Of a DNA stretch of 39,195 bases, positions 25,814-33,673 are shown in pieces. Source of the DNA: JBFMHP01 sp040752855 (GTDB lineage: Bacteria; Pseudomonadota; Gammaproteobacteria; RBG-16-57-12). The translations under genes and the position numbers were made by a program. Every line of letters begins with the position of its first letter. Positions within the stretch are counted from its first letter, which is position 1. The stretch lies in NCBI GenBank assembly GCA_040752855.1, contig JBFMHP010000028.1:1-39195 (forward strand). Direction: 5' to 3'. The notes beneath the pieces are model-generated. The model searched no databases. It was not told where the DNA came from and saw only the letters and a program-made list of their open reading frames with translations.

Positions 25814-27178
25814 ATGCAAAAGATTGCGGTCGTGATATTGGCGGCGGGTCAGGGTACGCGCATGAAGTCCGCCATGCCCAAGGTATTGCACCCGGTTGGC
25901 CACAAGCCGATGCTCGAGCATGTCTACGATACCGCGCGCGCGGTGGGGGCCAACGACATCCACATTGTCTACGGATTTGGCGGTCATCAAGTGCGCGAGC
26001 GGCTTGCCGCGCTGGATGTGCAGTGGGTGTTGCAGGCCGAGCAGCGGGGGACGGGGCATGCGGTCGAGCAAGCGCTGCCCGCGATCGACGACGATGAGAT
26101 CGTGTTGATCCTCTATGGGGATGTCCCCTTGGTGCGCGCTGCGACCTTGCAACAGCTGACGGCAAAGGTCTCAAAAGAAAGCATTGCTTTGATGACTGCG
26201 ACGCTGGACGATGCGACGGGTTATGGCCGCATCGTGCGCGACCAAAATGGCATGGTGCAGCGCATCGTCGAGCACAAGGACGCGACGCAAGAGGAGTTGG
26301 CGATCCGTGAAGTGAATACCGGGATGATGGCGGTTCCCGCCAGGCATTTGAAAAAGTGGATCGCCGCGCTCGACAACGACAATGCACAAGGTGAATTTTA
26401 TCTTACCGATGTCATCGAGACGGCGGTCGCCGAGGGCATGCGTGTGAGAACAGTCGAACCTGCGAGCATGGATGAGATACTGGGGGTAAACAATCGCATC
26501 CAGCTGGCCGAGATCGAACGCCATTTTCAGCTCAGGCAGGCGCGCGCGCTGATGGAAAGTGGCGTGACGCTGCGCGATCCCGCGCGCATCGACGTGCGCG
26601 GCACGATCAGCGCCGGTCAAGACGTCGAGATCGACGTCAACGTGGTGTTCGAAGGGCGCGTGGAAATCGGCAGCCGCGTGCTGATCGGGGCCAATTGCAT
26701 CATCAAGGACGCCGTGATCGAAGACGACGCGGTGATCGAGCCGCACAGCATCATCGAAAAATCGCTGCTCGGCCGTCGCGCGCATGTCGGACCGTTTGCA
26801 CGCATCCGTCCGGACACCCAGCTTGGCGAAGACGCCAAGATCGGCAACTTTGTCGAAGTGAAAAAGGCCAAGATCGGCGCGGGCAGCAAGGTCAATCACC
26901 TCAGTTACATCGGTGATGCGCTGATTGGGAAGGATGTGAATGTCGGCGCCGGCACCATCACGTGCAATTACGATGGCGCCAACAAGCATCAGACCGTCAT
27001 CGGCGACAACGCCTTCATCGGTTCGGACACCCAGTTGGTCGCGCCGGTGGAAGTCGGTGCAGGCGCCACCATCGGTGCGGGCAGTACGATTTGCAGAAAT
27101 GCGCCGGCCAATCAATTAACCTTGAGCCGTTCGCCGCAGAAGAGCGTGGAAAACTGGCAACGGCCCAAGAAAAAATAG
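25814..27178 (+). CDS. glmU: Bifunctional GlmU: GlcNAc-1-P uridyltransferase / GlcN-1-P acetyltransferase
   Basis: 454 residues from the ATG at 25814 (E. coli: 456); a TTG at 25805 would add three residues. The N-terminal uridyltransferase has VVILAAGQGTRMKSAMPKVL. The C-terminal half is a left-handed beta-helix with hexapeptide repeats (for example IGANCIIKDAVIEDDAV), the acetyltransferase. It makes UDP-GlcNAc for peptidoglycan and LPS. It lies just after the atp terminator, so it needs its own promoter in the AT-rich 60 bp upstream. glmS follows 12 bp after its stop, so the two are probably one unit. Confidence 0.98.
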   Translation: MQKIAVVILAAGQGTRMKSAMPKVLHPVGHKPMLEHVYDTARAVGANDIHIVYGFGGHQVRERLAALDVQWVLQAEQRGTGHAVEQALPAIDDDEIVLILYGDVPLVRAATLQQLTAKVSKESIALMTATLDDATGYGRIVRDQNGMVQRIVEHKDATQEELAIREVNTGMMAVPARHLKKWIAALDNDNAQGEFYLTDVIETAVAEGMRVRTVEPASMDEILGVNNRIQLAEIERHFQLRQARALMESGVTLRDPARIDVRGTISAGQDVEIDVNVVFEGRVEIGSRVLIGANCIIKDAVIEDDAVIEPHSIIEKSLLGRRAHVGPFARIRPDTQLGEDAKIGNFVEVKKAKIGAGSKVNHLSYIGDALIGKDVNVGAGTITCNYDGANKHQTVIGDNAFIGSDTQLVAPVEVGAGATIGAGSTICRNAPANQLTLSRSPQKSVENWQRPKKK

Positions 27179-27190
27179 AGGACGAAAATC

Positions 27191-29023
27191 ATGTGCGGGA
27201 TAGTGGGTGCGGTCGCCGAGCGCGATGTGGTCAATATACTGATCGAAGGATTGAAGCGTCTGGAGTATCGCGGATATGACTCTGCGGGTGTGGCGCTGAT
27301 CGACCAGCAGGGCGAAATCAATCGCGTGCGGGTAAAAGGCAAGGTGGCCGGACTGCAGCAGGCGATGAGTGCAGAGTTTCGCGGCACGACCGGCATCGCC
27401 CATACCCGTTGGGCCACGCACGGCAAGCCGAGCGAGAAAAACGCCCATCCGCACATCTGCCGCAAGACCGTCGCGGTGGTGCACAACGGCATCATCGAGA
27501 ACTTCGAAGAGCTGCGCGAAAAGCAGCGCAATGCGCGCTATGAATTCACCTCGGAGACCGACACCGAAGTGATCGTGCATCAGATCTATGAAAATCATGT
27601 CAACGGCAACAAGGATCTGCTCGATGCGGTGCGCGACAGTGTCGCGGAGATGCGTGGCGCCTATGCGCTCGGCGTGATCAGCACGCACGAACCGAACCGG
27701 CTGGTGGCGGCGCGCCGAGGCAGTCCGTTGGTCATCGGCGTTGGGATCGGCGAATATTTCATCGCCTCCGATGTGGCGGCGTTGCTCCCAGTCACCCAAC
27801 GCTTCATCTTCCTGGAAGAGGGCGATCTGGCCGATATCCGCAAGGATACATTGACTATTTACAATCAACATGGCGAGAAGGTTGAGCGGCCGATCCGCCA
27901 GAGTGAATTGACTGCCGATGCCGTCGAGCGCGGTGAGTATCGTCACTACATGCTCAAGGAAATCTTCGAGCAACCGCGCGCGATCGCCGACACACTTGAA
28001 TCGCGTATCTCGGAAAAAGGCCTGCTGGAAGGCAGCTTCGGACCGCAGGCCAAGGAGATGTTTGACGGCGCCGGCAGCGTCTACATCGTCGCCTGCGGCA
28101 CCAGTTATCACGCAGGATGCGTGGCGCGTTACTGGATCGAGAATCTCGCCAAGATGCCGTGCAGCGTCGAGGTGGCCAGCGAGTTCCGGTACCGCAAGCC
28201 CATCGTGCCGAAGGATGCGCTGGTGATCTTCATCTCACAATCCGGCGAAACCGCCGACACGCTCGCGGCCCTGCGCGAGGTGATGAGCCTGGGCGTCAAG
28301 CGCACGCTGGCCATCTGCAATGTGCCGGAGAGTTCGCTGGTGCGCGAAGCCGGCATGACCCTGATGACGCGCGCCGGTCCCGAGATCGGCGTGGCCTCCA
28401 CCAAGGCCTTCTCGACTCAGCTGGTCGCGCTGCTGCTGACCACCATCGCACTGGCGCGTCGTCACGGTTTGGCGGAGTCTGTCGAAGCGCAGCTGATCGA
28501 CGAGTTGCGCACCTTGCCGCGCAAGATCGAAGAGGTGTTGAAACTCAACGACACCATCCGCATCATCTCCGAACAGTTTGGCGACAAGAGCCACGCCCTT
28601 TTCCTCGGACGCGGCACGCAATATCCGGTGGCGATGGAAGGCGCGCTCAAGCTCAAGGAAATCTCCTACATCCACGCCGAATCCTATCCGGCGGGAGAAC
28701 TCAAGCATGGTCCGCTTGCGTTGGTCGATGCCGAAATGCCGGTCATCGCCGTGGCGCCGAACAATGAGTTGCTGGAGAAGCTCAAATCCAATCTGCAAGA
28801 GGTCAAGGCGCGCGGCGGCAAACTGCTGGTATTCGCCGATCAGGAAGCCGCGATGGCGGAGGAAAGCGGCGTGCAGGTCGTCGCCGTGGCGCCGACCAAT
28901 GACTTCATCTCACCGATCATCTTCACCATTCCGCTGCAACTGCTCGCCTATCACGTCGCCGTACTCAGAGGCACGGACGTGGATCAGCCGCGCAATTTGG
29001 CGAAATCGGTGACGGTGGAATAA
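27191..29023 (+). CDS. glmS: Glutamine-fructose-6-phosphate aminotransferase GlmS
   Basis: 610 residues. The N-terminal nucleophile glutaminase begins MCGIVGAV (Cys2 catalytic after Met removal). Two SIS domains bind fructose-6-P (ACGTSYHAG and ISQSGETADTLAAL). The C-terminus DVDQPRNLAKSVTVE is the strongly conserved end. It makes glucosamine-6-P, the first committed step of UDP-GlcNAc synthesis. The 3' end of this gene is the sequence TnsD recognises in Tn7 systems, and a Tn7-like element starts 24 bp after its stop. No glmS ribozyme is seen in the 12-bp leader from glmU. Confidence 0.99.
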   Translation: MCGIVGAVAERDVVNILIEGLKRLEYRGYDSAGVALIDQQGEINRVRVKGKVAGLQQAMSAEFRGTTGIAHTRWATHGKPSEKNAHPHICRKTVAVVHNGIIENFEELREKQRNARYEFTSETDTEVIVHQIYENHVNGNKDLLDAVRDSVAEMRGAYALGVISTHEPNRLVAARRGSPLVIGVGIGEYFIASDVAALLPVTQRFIFLEEGDLADIRKDTLTIYNQHGEKVERPIRQSELTADAVERGEYRHYMLKEIFEQPRAIADTLESRISEKGLLEGSFGPQAKEMFDGAGSVYIVACGTSYHAGCVARYWIENLAKMPCSVEVASEFRYRKPIVPKDALVIFISQSGETADTLAALREVMSLGVKRTLAICNVPESSLVREAGMTLMTRAGPEIGVASTKAFSTQLVALLLTTIALARRHGLAESVEAQLIDELRTLPRKIEEVLKLNDTIRIISEQFGDKSHALFLGRGTQYPVAMEGALKLKEISYIHAESYPAGELKHGPLALVDAEMPVIAVAPNNELLEKLKSNLQEVKARGGKLLVFADQEAAMAEESGVQVVAVAPTNDFISPIIFTIPLQLLAYHVAVLRGTDVDQPRNLAKSVTVE

Positions 29024-29047
29024 ATCAGACAATTTCGTGTTGTTTGT
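29024..29047. other. attTn7 junction: glmS 3' flank and presumed 5-bp target duplication
   Basis: 24 bp separate the glmS stop from the first base of the transposon end. The last five, TTTGT (29043-29047), should be the target-site duplication. Its second copy would lie beyond the distal end of the element, outside this window. Confidence 0.65.
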
Positions 29048-29156
29048 TGTGCGCACGTAATAAAGTTGTTACCTAAGTAATAAAGTTATTACTTAGGTAA
29101 TAAAGTTATTACATCAACTGTAAATTATTCGCCAAAGTGCTAAATAAAGTTCTCGC
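29048..29156. repeat. Transposon end with TnsB-type binding sites
   Basis: Three tandem sites, GTAATAAAGTTGTTAC (29057-29072), GTAATAAAGTTATTAC (29077-29092) and GTAATAAAGTTATTAC (29097-29112), have an exact 20-bp period. A degenerate fourth site, GCTAAATAAAGTTCTCGC, is at 29139-29156. Dense, closely packed sites are typical of the Tn7 right end, which also faces glmS. Each 16-bp site is itself nearly palindromic (GTAA...TTAC). Confidence 0.88.
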
Positions 29157-29406
29157 CTAATGGGTGGTGGTGAGTTTTGAGCGGCCAGTCGTAAGGCATC
29201 CATTTATGCCCGACAAACGGTGATTGATTTTTTGCTGGGAAGTCTGAAATCAAGTTAAGCGGTCATATGAGATACATGATTAATTACCTGCAACCGACTC
29301 ATTGAGGCCTGGACAGCTGCCAGTCTCAGCGTCAGTCAGGCTTCAAAAGAGTAACTCGATCGGACGAGCATTGGCGGAATCAAGGGTGTCCCGAATTACG
29401 CTATAC
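29157..29406. other. Non-coding stretch between transposon end and cargo
   Basis: Between the last TnsB-type site and the HEPN stop codon I see no gene, no RNA and no strong hairpin. Confidence 0.5.
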
Positions 29407-30072
29407 TCATGGCGTGAGTGCAAGCTTCGTTTTTTTCAGCTCCTCGAGTGCATCCCCGACCAGCTCGTCGATTGACTCAAGTGCCGCTACCAGTTGGTTG
29501 GCTTGGTCATTCTCGGACTTTGGGTCAGCATATGTCGTCACACCGACCGACGATTTGTGCGCAACGGCACCTCGTGATCCGCCAAAGGATGTGAGATCTG
29601 CTAGCAATGTGGTGTCGAGGTCTCCTCCATCGATGCCGAGAGGAAGCAAGAGCGCCAGAACGTTGGGCTCCTTGACTCCGTGATTCTTTTTGTGGATTTC
29701 ATCCTTCCAACGCTTCTTGGCACGTGAGAGAATCCCGTCGATATCATCGTGGTCTTTCTTGCCCGATGAACCGAGCTTCGACGGAGGGGTAGGCATGGTA
29801 TGGCCTGAAAACGCCAGTAATCCAGACAGTACTCTGCTGGGCACCCGATGGGTCGTCCATGCGTTACAAGCTTCATCGAAGAGTTCGTGGGCCCGGTCTT
29901 CAATGAACGATTCGATTTCCGCATGAACAAGGATTCGAAACGAAATTGCTCGAAGGTGTGTGCGTTCCGCACTACGATACGTGCCAGTCGGGTCGAACTT
30001 TCCTGGTAGCAATGCTTTGCGGAGCTTATGTACGCCGCGCTGTAGCTCCTTGTAGCGCATCGACGTCGCCAT
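29407..30072 (-). CDS. HEPN-domain protein (RiboL-PSP-HEPN-like), probable RNase effector
   Basis: 221 residues, mostly helical. The segment GGSRGAVAHKSS contains Arg167-x4-His172, the RX4-6H motif that marks HEPN ribonucleases, near the C-terminal helices. The N-terminal helix has RAISFRILVHAEIESFIEDRA, as in the RiboL-PSP-HEPN group. It lies 8 bp downstream of the DUF262 gene, so the two are co-transcribed. HEPN proteins paired with DUF262 proteins occur in defence islands, where HEPN RNases typically cause growth arrest upon infection. The family call is from motif and fold pattern, and activity is inferred. Confidence 0.75.
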   Translation of the reverse strand: MATSMRYKELQRGVHKLRKALLPGKFDPTGTYRSAERTHLRAISFRILVHAEIESFIEDRAHELFDEACNAWTTHRVPSRVLSGLLAFSGHTMPTPPSKLGSSGKKDHDDIDGILSRAKKRWKDEIHKKNHGVKEPNVLALLLPLGIDGGDLDTTLLADLTSFGGSRGAVAHKSSVGVTTYADPKSENDQANQLVAALESIDELVGDALEELKKTKLALTP

Positions 30073-30080
30073 ATTGGGCC

Positions 30081-31352
30081 TCAGAAGCCTGGAAATGCTA
30101 ATCGCTGCTCTTCGCCATCCTCAACTACTGTTGGAATGGGCAAATCCCTCCCGATTACCGTGGACAGACTAAGCCCCCACTTGGACAGCCGTTCAACCGT
30201 ATTTGGGATGCCCGCAGTGTCGCGTTCCGTTGCACTCCTGAAGCCAGCGTCGGTGAAAATGTTCTCGAATGCCTCTCTCACTCCGGCAGGGTTAGCAGCC
30301 ATTGCGGCTCTGATCTGCTCGTCTTGAGCGTAGAACACGAGAAAGTCGAAGACCGCACGGTTGAATTGTTTTGAGCCAGGTTTTTTACCTACCGAGGAGT
30401 CGAATATTTGCGCTAGCGTATCGGTGGCCGACTCGAAGTCCTTAAGAGCAGTGTGCAACCGAGGTTCCCATTGTTGCCAGTCCTTGTTGAAGGTCTCGAA
30501 GCTAAAGTCCAGGAATCGCTTCATTCTTCCTCGGTAGTCTTCGAGGAAGAAACGGAAAGCCAAATACCGTGATAGCACCTCGATGTCCCTCATGCGGTAA
30601 TCGGGGTCACGGAGATTAAGCAGTGCCTTAATGGCCTGACTGTTCACGGCAGCATCGTCAACCCAGTCGCTGAATGGTCCCGGAAACAGTGCCTGTCGAA
30701 GTTCCTGTGGTGAGAGTTTGACGCTGCCGGTGTTGAGACGCAGGAAGACTATGTGCAGAAAGTCTACGCTGGGCCAGTTCTTGATAACAACCGTCCTGAT
30801 AGGTTGGTTGAGGAGAGCATTCAGGTCGTCTTCGAGTTCAAGTTCTGATTCGAGGTGCGACAGCTTTTTGCGACCTAGGTCCTTGCGGATGGCTAAACCG
30901 GACAAAGCGTACTGATTATTCCTTCCCTCCCCGAGTCCCCAGAATTGAAGGATCGAGAGAAGTCGCTGCTTGCCGTCCAGCACAATAAAATTTCCGCGGC
31001 GGTCCTTGGACTCAGCAAGCACGATCTGCGGAATAGGTAACCCTAGGATTAGCGACTCAATGAAGCGACTTTTCTGAGGTACCTTCCATGCATCTCGGCG
31101 CTGGAAGCTCGGATTGAGGATAATGTTACCGCGCCGGAGCTGAGACACAATCGTCTCGGTGGTCCAGTCGGTCGCGTGGAGCACTGCTTCTCGGAATCGA
31201 CTTTGCTCATCGATATCAACCTCGTCCTCGGATGGGAGGTCTACGAAATCGACAGTTTCTTCGTCGTTCGGTGATACACCGTTGTCCTCAGTCGGCATGG
31301 GGTCTACTTCCTCTGATGCGAGTGGTCCTGAAATGTCTCTATGACGAACCAC
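30081..31352 (-). CDS. DUF262 (GmrSD N-terminal-like, ParB/Srx-fold) protein
   Basis: 423 residues from a GTG start backed by a strong Shine-Dalgarno (GGAGGAG, 8 nt spacing). An acidic N-terminus (about 13-50) precedes the DUF262 domain: ILNPSFQRRDAWKVPQKSR (79-96), LILGLPIPQIVLAE and the family motif DGKQRL (126-131). The rest is helical, with conserved QELRQALFPG and FLRLNTGSVKLSPQEL regions. DUF262 domains are found in GmrS-type modification-dependent restriction enzymes and other defence proteins, where they act as NTP-using nucleases. There is no C-terminal DUF1524 HNH nuclease domain here. The HEPN protein encoded next may supply the effector. Confidence 0.82.
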   Translation of the reverse strand: MVRHRDISGPLASEEVDPMPTEDNGVSPNDEETVDFVDLPSEDEVDIDEQSRFREAVLHATDWTTETIVSQLRRGNIILNPSFQRRDAWKVPQKSRFIESLILGLPIPQIVLAESKDRRGNFIVLDGKQRLLSILQFWGLGEGRNNQYALSGLAIRKDLGRKKLSHLESELELEDDLNALLNQPIRTVVIKNWPSVDFLHIVFLRLNTGSVKLSPQELRQALFPGPFSDWVDDAAVNSQAIKALLNLRDPDYRMRDIEVLSRYLAFRFFLEDYRGRMKRFLDFSFETFNKDWQQWEPRLHTALKDFESATDTLAQIFDSSVGKKPGSKQFNRAVFDFLVFYAQDEQIRAAMAANPAGVREAFENIFTDAGFRSATERDTAGIPNTVERLSKWGLSLSTVIGRDLPIPTVVEDGEEQRLAFPGF

Positions 31353-31426
31353 GATAATACCTCCTCCAGATTCACAGCGATGCTGAGCGAATCTCCCTGA
31401 CAGTTTACATATTATTCTATTGGCCT

Positions 31427-31539
31427 GATACGGTGTCCGTTCGCCAATGCCGCATTAATCCCTGATCCTGGAAACCGACAAGCTTCGTTAATCGGTCGAT
31501 TTTCGACCCATTTCCGTAGGCGCACGGAGACACCGTATC
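31427..31539. repeat. Inverted repeat GATACGGTGTC ... GACACCGTATC upstream of the defence pair
   Basis: Perfect 11-bp arms at 31427-31437 and 31529-31539 are separated by 91 bp, with extra partial pairing inside (CCGT / ACGG). It lies between the divergent DUF262 gene and the small ORF at 31580. It could be a paired operator or bracket a small structured RNA. Confidence 0.6.
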
Positions 31540-31579
31540 TATATCATGTTGGCTGACACCCACACACGAAGGAGACACT

Positions 31580-31777
31580 ATGGCTAGCATGATTTTGGTA
31601 TCGATTACTTTCTTGCGTCGGGCGAGACTGGTTACCACAGTGAAGATTTCGGCCGCGATGTGCGGCGCTATGACCGCGGGGCAGTTATACGCCGCCGAAG
31701 TTGCGATTATTGTTGGGTACTTTGGGGTTGTGTTCTTCGCGATTGAGATTCTCGCCCGTGTGGCTAAAGTCAAATAA
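31580..31777 (+). CDS. Small hypothetical membrane protein
   Basis: 65 residues. The Shine-Dalgarno GAAGGAG is 5 nt before the ATG. The C-terminal half is one hydrophobic helix (VAIIVGYFGVVFFAIEIL) followed by basic residues, and the N-terminal half is moderately hydrophobic with Arg residues. I do not recognise a family. The good ribosome-binding site favours a real gene, but the short length and an open frame on the opposite strand leave doubt. Position beside the DUF262/HEPN pair makes a small membrane-acting partner possible. Confidence 0.4.
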   Translation: MASMILVSITFLRRARLVTTVKISAAMCGAMTAGQLYAAEVAIIVGYFGVVFFAIEILARVAKVK

Positions 31778-32002
31778 TGAAAAAGGACCGGTACTTCCGG
31801 GGCTCTGCCTTTGTGCGTTCTTTGATATGCGTAGGTTGCCAGTATTTGCCAATGGCAAATTCTATATATGGATGTACCGAAATCTCTGAGTAGGCATGCT
31901 TATAGCGTTGGACTTATGGCGGAGATAAATAAAGAAGCGCTGGAGTCTGAGTGGAGCCCCAAGCTTTGCATGGAATTCCAATTCAAATGCTATTATTTAA
32001 CT

Positions 32003-32020
32003 TATTGAATATATTCAATA
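32003..32020. repeat. Perfect 18-bp palindrome TATTGAATATATTCAATA
   Basis: It is fully self-complementary and AT-rich, placed 3 bp past the CCA end of the tRNA-like gene. It could be an operator or a weak transcription-end structure for that gene. Confidence 0.55.
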
Positions 32021-32023
32021 TAA

Positions 32024-32099
32024 TGGCTTTGGCGAGAGGGGTCGAACCTCCGGCCCCTGCCTTCCGAAAGAAATGCTCACCAGGCTGAGCTATATTCCG
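32024..32099 (-). tRNA. Degenerate tRNA-Pro(CGG)-like gene
   Basis: The 76-nt minus-strand sequence folds like a tRNA. It has a perfect D stem GCTC/GAGC around AGCCTGGT, and an anticodon loop TTCGGAA with CGG in place between U33 and A37. The variable loop is GGGCC, the T arm is GGAGG-TTCGACC-CCTCT, and GCCA is encoded at the 3' end. It aligns along its length with bacterial tRNA-Pro(CGG). The acceptor strands (CGGAATA and CGCCAAA) do not pair and the anticodon stem is weak, with one mismatch and two G-U pairs. It is therefore probably a decayed or non-canonical tRNA carried as cargo. Confidence 0.5.
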
Positions 32100-32400
32100 A
32101 AGGATCGGTTTCTATGATTAGGGGATTTGAGTACTTGTGCGGTCAAGAGGCTGGATGCGTCCCAAGACGTGCAGCCGTCTGCTTCTGGCAGTTCCTTGGT
32201 CCCCCGAATGGTGGGAGAGGATCTACATTATTGACACTTCCTGTCGATCAGTTCGGAGTAACTACATACCATTCTTGATGTGGGAAGAATGATGAGCTGA
32301 GTGAGCATGCGCCATAGGCGAAGACAAGTGACAGGGCATCGGTGATCAGATTATTGCGACCGAACATGATGCCAATCATTCATCATACAAAGTCATACAG

Positions 32401-32958
32401 CTATGAGTGATGGGAATAAACATCGTAGAACATTTCGATTGGAGCCTCGAACCCAACAGATTTGAAATTAACGCAGTCGCCGGGGCTGAGTGTTTCGAGC
32501 ACCCAAGCATCGGGGGTGCGACTATAGATCTCGATATGTACATTATCTTGAGCTACTAGTGCATACTCTTCGACACTATCAACTCCTTGATATATAGCCA
32601 GTTTTTCTAGTCGATCACGACTTTCCGTCTGCTCTGAGAGTACCTCAACCAGCAATACTGGTGAGTTCTGATATACCACGCTTGGATCGAGTGGTTCAGT
32701 GACAACCATGATGTCTGGATAATAAAAAATGTCGCCGATTCTGAGCTTCATGCTGAGCGCAAAAACGTCATGCCTTTTACCGCGCAGGTGTTCTTTCAGT
32801 GCAGTAGTGATGGCGATAGTGATTAAATTGTGCCTGGCAGTGTTGGCCGGCCTGTTATGGATAACGCCTCGAACGTATTCATGGCGCACCTCACTGTGCT
32901 CCTCAAGTCGCAGGTAGTCTTCTACTGATAATCGTGAGATTTTCTGCGCAGTGGCCAT
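32401..32958 (-). CDS. Uma2-family (PD-(D/E)XK) nuclease-like protein
   Basis: 185 residues, the typical Uma2 length, with AAAGGAGGC upstream of the ATG. The N-terminal signature is LSVEDYLRLEEHSEVRHEYV. The nuclease-fold residues Asp82 (YYPDIMVV), Glu105 (PVLLVEVLS) and Lys119 (RLEKLAIYQ) are in the expected order. These proteins have a restriction-endonuclease-like fold and are abundant in cyanobacteria and mobile regions. Their biological role is poorly defined. It is monocistronic in the cargo. Confidence 0.9.
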   Translation of the reverse strand: MATAQKISRLSVEDYLRLEEHSEVRHEYVRGVIHNRPANTARHNLITIAITTALKEHLRGKRHDVFALSMKLRIGDIFYYPDIMVVTEPLDPSVVYQNSPVLLVEVLSEQTESRDRLEKLAIYQGVDSVEEYALVAQDNVHIEIYSRTPDAWVLETLSPGDCVNFKSVGFEAPIEMFYDVYSHHS

Positions 32959-33011
32959 ACGCCTCCTTTACCTCAGGTCTAGAGGCCTGTCGGATTTGAC
33001 GATCTACAGAT

Positions 33012-33285
33012 CCTTGCTTGATTAAATGTAGTTAAAAGCCGCCAGCAAGGCAACCTGAGAGCGCACTGCGCATTCTCAGCCAGTGCGCCATTGAAACGAA
33101 TCAGATTCAATGTCGGGGACGGGACCAAGGTCGACAACCGTTGCATATGAACCGCTCGTTGGCTATGACTCGACGTAGCGTCACAGCCTCCAGTTTCTGG
33201 CGTTGATGAGCCTACAGCTCATGCTGACGTGCAAACTGAACCCGTAGGATTGGCGCGGTAAGCTCGATTCATCGCGGGGCCCTAC
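33012..33285. other. Inverted-repeat-dense non-coding block, candidate structured RNA or DNA site
   Basis: Successive pairings seen by eye are CCTTGCT/AGCAAGG (33012-33018 with 33044-33050), CTGAGA/TCTCAG (33055-33060 with 33074-33079), GCGCACTG/CAGTGCGC (33061-33068 with 33081-33088) and CATTGAA/TTCAATG (33089-33095 with 33106-33112). A compound hairpin CAGTTT-CGT-ATGAGC / GCTCAT-ACG-AAACTG covers 33191-33238, and GTAGG-CGCG / CGCG-CCTAC covers 33244-33285. The second and third pairings interleave and cannot both form fully. No protein gene is present. Direction is unknown. Confidence 0.4.
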
Positions 33286-33673
33286 TTATACCACACGAAA
33301 TACATTAAATTTGTTGCCTCACCTCGGCTCAGACTTGCTACATGCGATCACCCCTTCGTCGATTAGCCTGCAAGTTCATTAGAAAACGAATCTAGTCCCT
33401 TATGGGGCGCACCAGCTGTTGAAAGCACATGCCTGCTAGTCCAGTGATTTCCACTCGAAGACCAGTATTTCTTAAACATTAGATAGTTAGCTCGCTCTCG
33501 AAGCTTTGGGACGAGTGGTCTTATCAGCTGATGGTTTAGAATCGTATAGCAAAAGATTATAACTAATTGATTATATGAAATATTTTTATTAAAGGCCGTA
33601 GATTTTTTGTCGAAACTCTTCTACATATAACAATGATTCCGGGATGCCGCATACACAGCGTGGGAGATTAGTT
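33286..33673. other. AT-rich leader upstream of tnsA
   Basis: No gene is seen. The last 130 bp are strongly AT-rich and probably contain the tns promoter, though no pair of hexamers stands out. No second set of TnsB sites is present here, unlike Tn7, where the tns promoter lies within the right end. Confidence 0.45.

Larger units (their letters stand above)
31778..32400. other. Gene-poor cargo stretch with tRNA-like gene and hairpins
   Basis: No convincing protein gene is present. It holds the tRNA-like sequence at 32024-32099, an 18-bp palindrome at 32003-32020, and a hairpin CATTCTT / AAGAATG at 32270-32291 (7-bp stem, 8-nt loop). Confidence 0.5.

Noticed and set aside
27179..27190. glmS ribozyme upstream of glmS
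   Set aside because: Only 12 bp separate glmU and glmS, and the ribozyme is typical of Gram-positive glmS leaders.
29057..29112. Three 20-bp-spaced repeats as iterons of a replication origin or as a CRISPR array
   Set aside because: They begin nine bases from the transposon tip, share the ATAAAGT core of Tn7 TnsB sites, and lack CRISPR-length repeats and unique spacers.
31417..31773. 118-codon minus-strand open frame opposite the small membrane ORF
   Set aside because: It shows no recognisable pattern, and it covers the inverted repeat and the region between divergent genes. The plus-strand ORF has the better ribosome-binding site.
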